Part shown: in pieces, positions 5,297 through 5,871 of the stretch
How positions within the stretch are numbered: the first letter of the stretch is position 1
How the letters are laid out: each line of letters starts with the position of its first letter
From: Luminiphilus sp.
GTDB taxonomy: Bacteria; Pseudomonadota; Gammaproteobacteria; Pseudomonadales; Halieaceae
Length of the DNA stretch: 5,871 nt
Assembly (NCBI GenBank): GCA_022425845.1
Contig: JAKMEU010000391.1
Span: 1-5,871 of the forward strand
Reading direction: 5' to 3'
Program-made: the position numbers and the translations under genes
The notes under the pieces: model-generated
Database searches by the model: none
Seen by the model: the letters and a program-made list of their open reading frames with translations, nothing else
What the model was told of the DNA's origin: nothing

Positions 5297-5871
5297 TCAG
5301 GTCCCGGAATCGGCTTCCGGGTTAATGGCAAATGTCTTGCCTCGGACCGCAATACGATACTGGCGTGGCGTGACGCCTGCCAAAGAACGAAAGCGCCGGG
5401 AAAACACCGATGGATTCTGGAAGCCCACTTGCCAGCCGACTTCGGCAATGGACAGATTGCTGTTCAACAGCAGGGAGCGGGCTTCCTCTATTCTGATTTG
5501 ATGCTGGTATTGAACAGGCGTCATCTGGGTGGCGGCGCGGAAGCGTCGGTTGAGTGTTCTTGGTGTCATCCCACAGACGCTTGCCAGCCCCTTCAGGCTC
5601 AGGGGTTCGCCTAGCAGGCTGCGAATCAGCCACTGGCAGTCCAGTATTTTTTCATCGCGGTGGGTTTCCCCGGGCGCACCCAGTTCATGGGGTGTAAACC
5701 GACGCCGAATTTCAGGCGAAAACTGATTTTCAATCAGTGTTGCAGCCGCTCTCGAGAACAGCTGGCCCGACAGGTAGACCATGAGGTCAGCAATTGAGTT
5801 GACCGAGCCCACGCAGAAAATTCGTTCGTGTTGGGTGATCAGGAGATCCCGCCGCAACGCCACCTCAGGGT
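5297..5871 (-). CDS. GlxA/FtrA-type AraC-family transcriptional regulator, 5' end missing
   Basis: This is the C-terminal part of a transcription regulator. The frame is open to the right edge, so the start is outside; a GTG at 5863 is internal, not the true start. About 190 codons are visible. Residues 1-55 or so (LLITQHERIFCVGSVNSIADLMVYL, then RAAATLIENQF) match the end of the DJ-1/PfpI (class I glutamine amidotransferase-like) domain found in GlxA/FtrA regulators. Then comes an AraC DNA-binding domain with two helix-turn-helix units: LSLKGLASVCGMTPRTLNRRF at about 90-110, and LSIAEVGWQVGFQNPSVFSRRF at about 139-160 with the conserved GF and SRRF residues. It ends with VTPRQYR plus a short tail. 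Such regulators usually activate a neighbouring catabolic operon in response to a small amine or carboxylate. The downstream thiolase-ribBA pair is on the same strand, so it is a plausible target or operon partner. The effector is unknown. Confidence 0.9.
   Translation of the reverse strand, partial: PEVALRRDLLITQHERIFCVGSVNSIADLMVYLSGQLFSRAAATLIENQFSPEIRRRFTPHELGAPGETHRDEKILDCQWLIRSLLGEPLSLKGLASVCGMTPRTLNRRFRAATQMTPVQYQHQIRIEEARSLLLNSNLSIAEVGWQVGFQNPSVFSRRFRSLAGVTPRQYRIAVRGKTFAINPEADSGT

Noticed and set aside
5172..5501. Plus-strand open frame of 109 codons across the thiolase start and the regulator end
   Set aside because: It is antisense to the helix-turn-helix coding region and the thiolase N-terminus, has a biased Ser/Arg-rich product, and shows no supporting start signal.
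1..5871. tRNA, rRNA, CRISPR array, insertion sequence or attachment site
   Set aside because: I saw no cloverleaf-like segment, repeated spacer pattern, terminal inverted repeats, transposase motifs or direct repeats of useful length. Gene density and codon character look uniform.

Overview
The window is a compact, moderately GC-rich stretch of ordinary bacterial chromosome. It holds seven clear protein genes, two of them cut by the window edges. There is no sign of RNA genes, insertion sequences, CRISPR or phage. Several features suggest an aerobic gammaproteobacterium, perhaps a marine heterotroph: a MOSC protein, a RibB fused to a decayed GTP cyclohydrolase II domain, a degradative-type thiolase, a GlxA-like AraC regulator and a CRP/Vfr-like operator. 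The genus cannot be fixed from this sequence alone.

Layout. Bases 1-408 (+) are the 3' end of a MOSC-domain gene. It converges on a 92-residue conserved-looking hypothetical gene (429-707, -), with a perfect 7-bp inverted repeat at the junction. Bases 708-891 form a divergent regulatory region with a good CRP-like palindrome (TGTGA-N6-TCACT). That site lies at the spacing expected for class II activation of a rightward promoter, and a GC hairpin sits in the predicted leader. Rightward from there come a CofD/YvcK-superfamily protein (892-2151) and, 45 nt later, a nitroreductase-family flavoprotein (2197-2880). These two probably share a transcript.

The right half is transcribed leftward. A GlxA/AraC-type regulator (5297-5871, N-terminus off the edge) is followed by a 106-nt gap that contains a possible 34-codon ORF. 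Next come an acetyl-CoA acetyltransferase-type thiolase (4003-5190, probable TTG or GTG start) and, only 5 nt after its stop, a RibB/RibA-like protein (2894-3997). The RibB catalytic half looks intact. The GTP cyclohydrolase II half has lost every zinc-binding cysteine.

How the genes may work together. The regulator, thiolase and ribBA are co-oriented and tightly packed, which joins acyl-CoA metabolism to flavin precursor supply. The CofD-like protein next to a nitroreductase recalls F420 chemistry, where FbiA/CofD is a phospholactate transferase and the C-terminal domain of FbiB is nitroreductase-like. It also recalls the CofD-like component of the poorly understood GAK gene set. Neither link is proved here. 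This pair and its operator are the most interesting part of the window, but nothing here amounts to a demonstrated new system.
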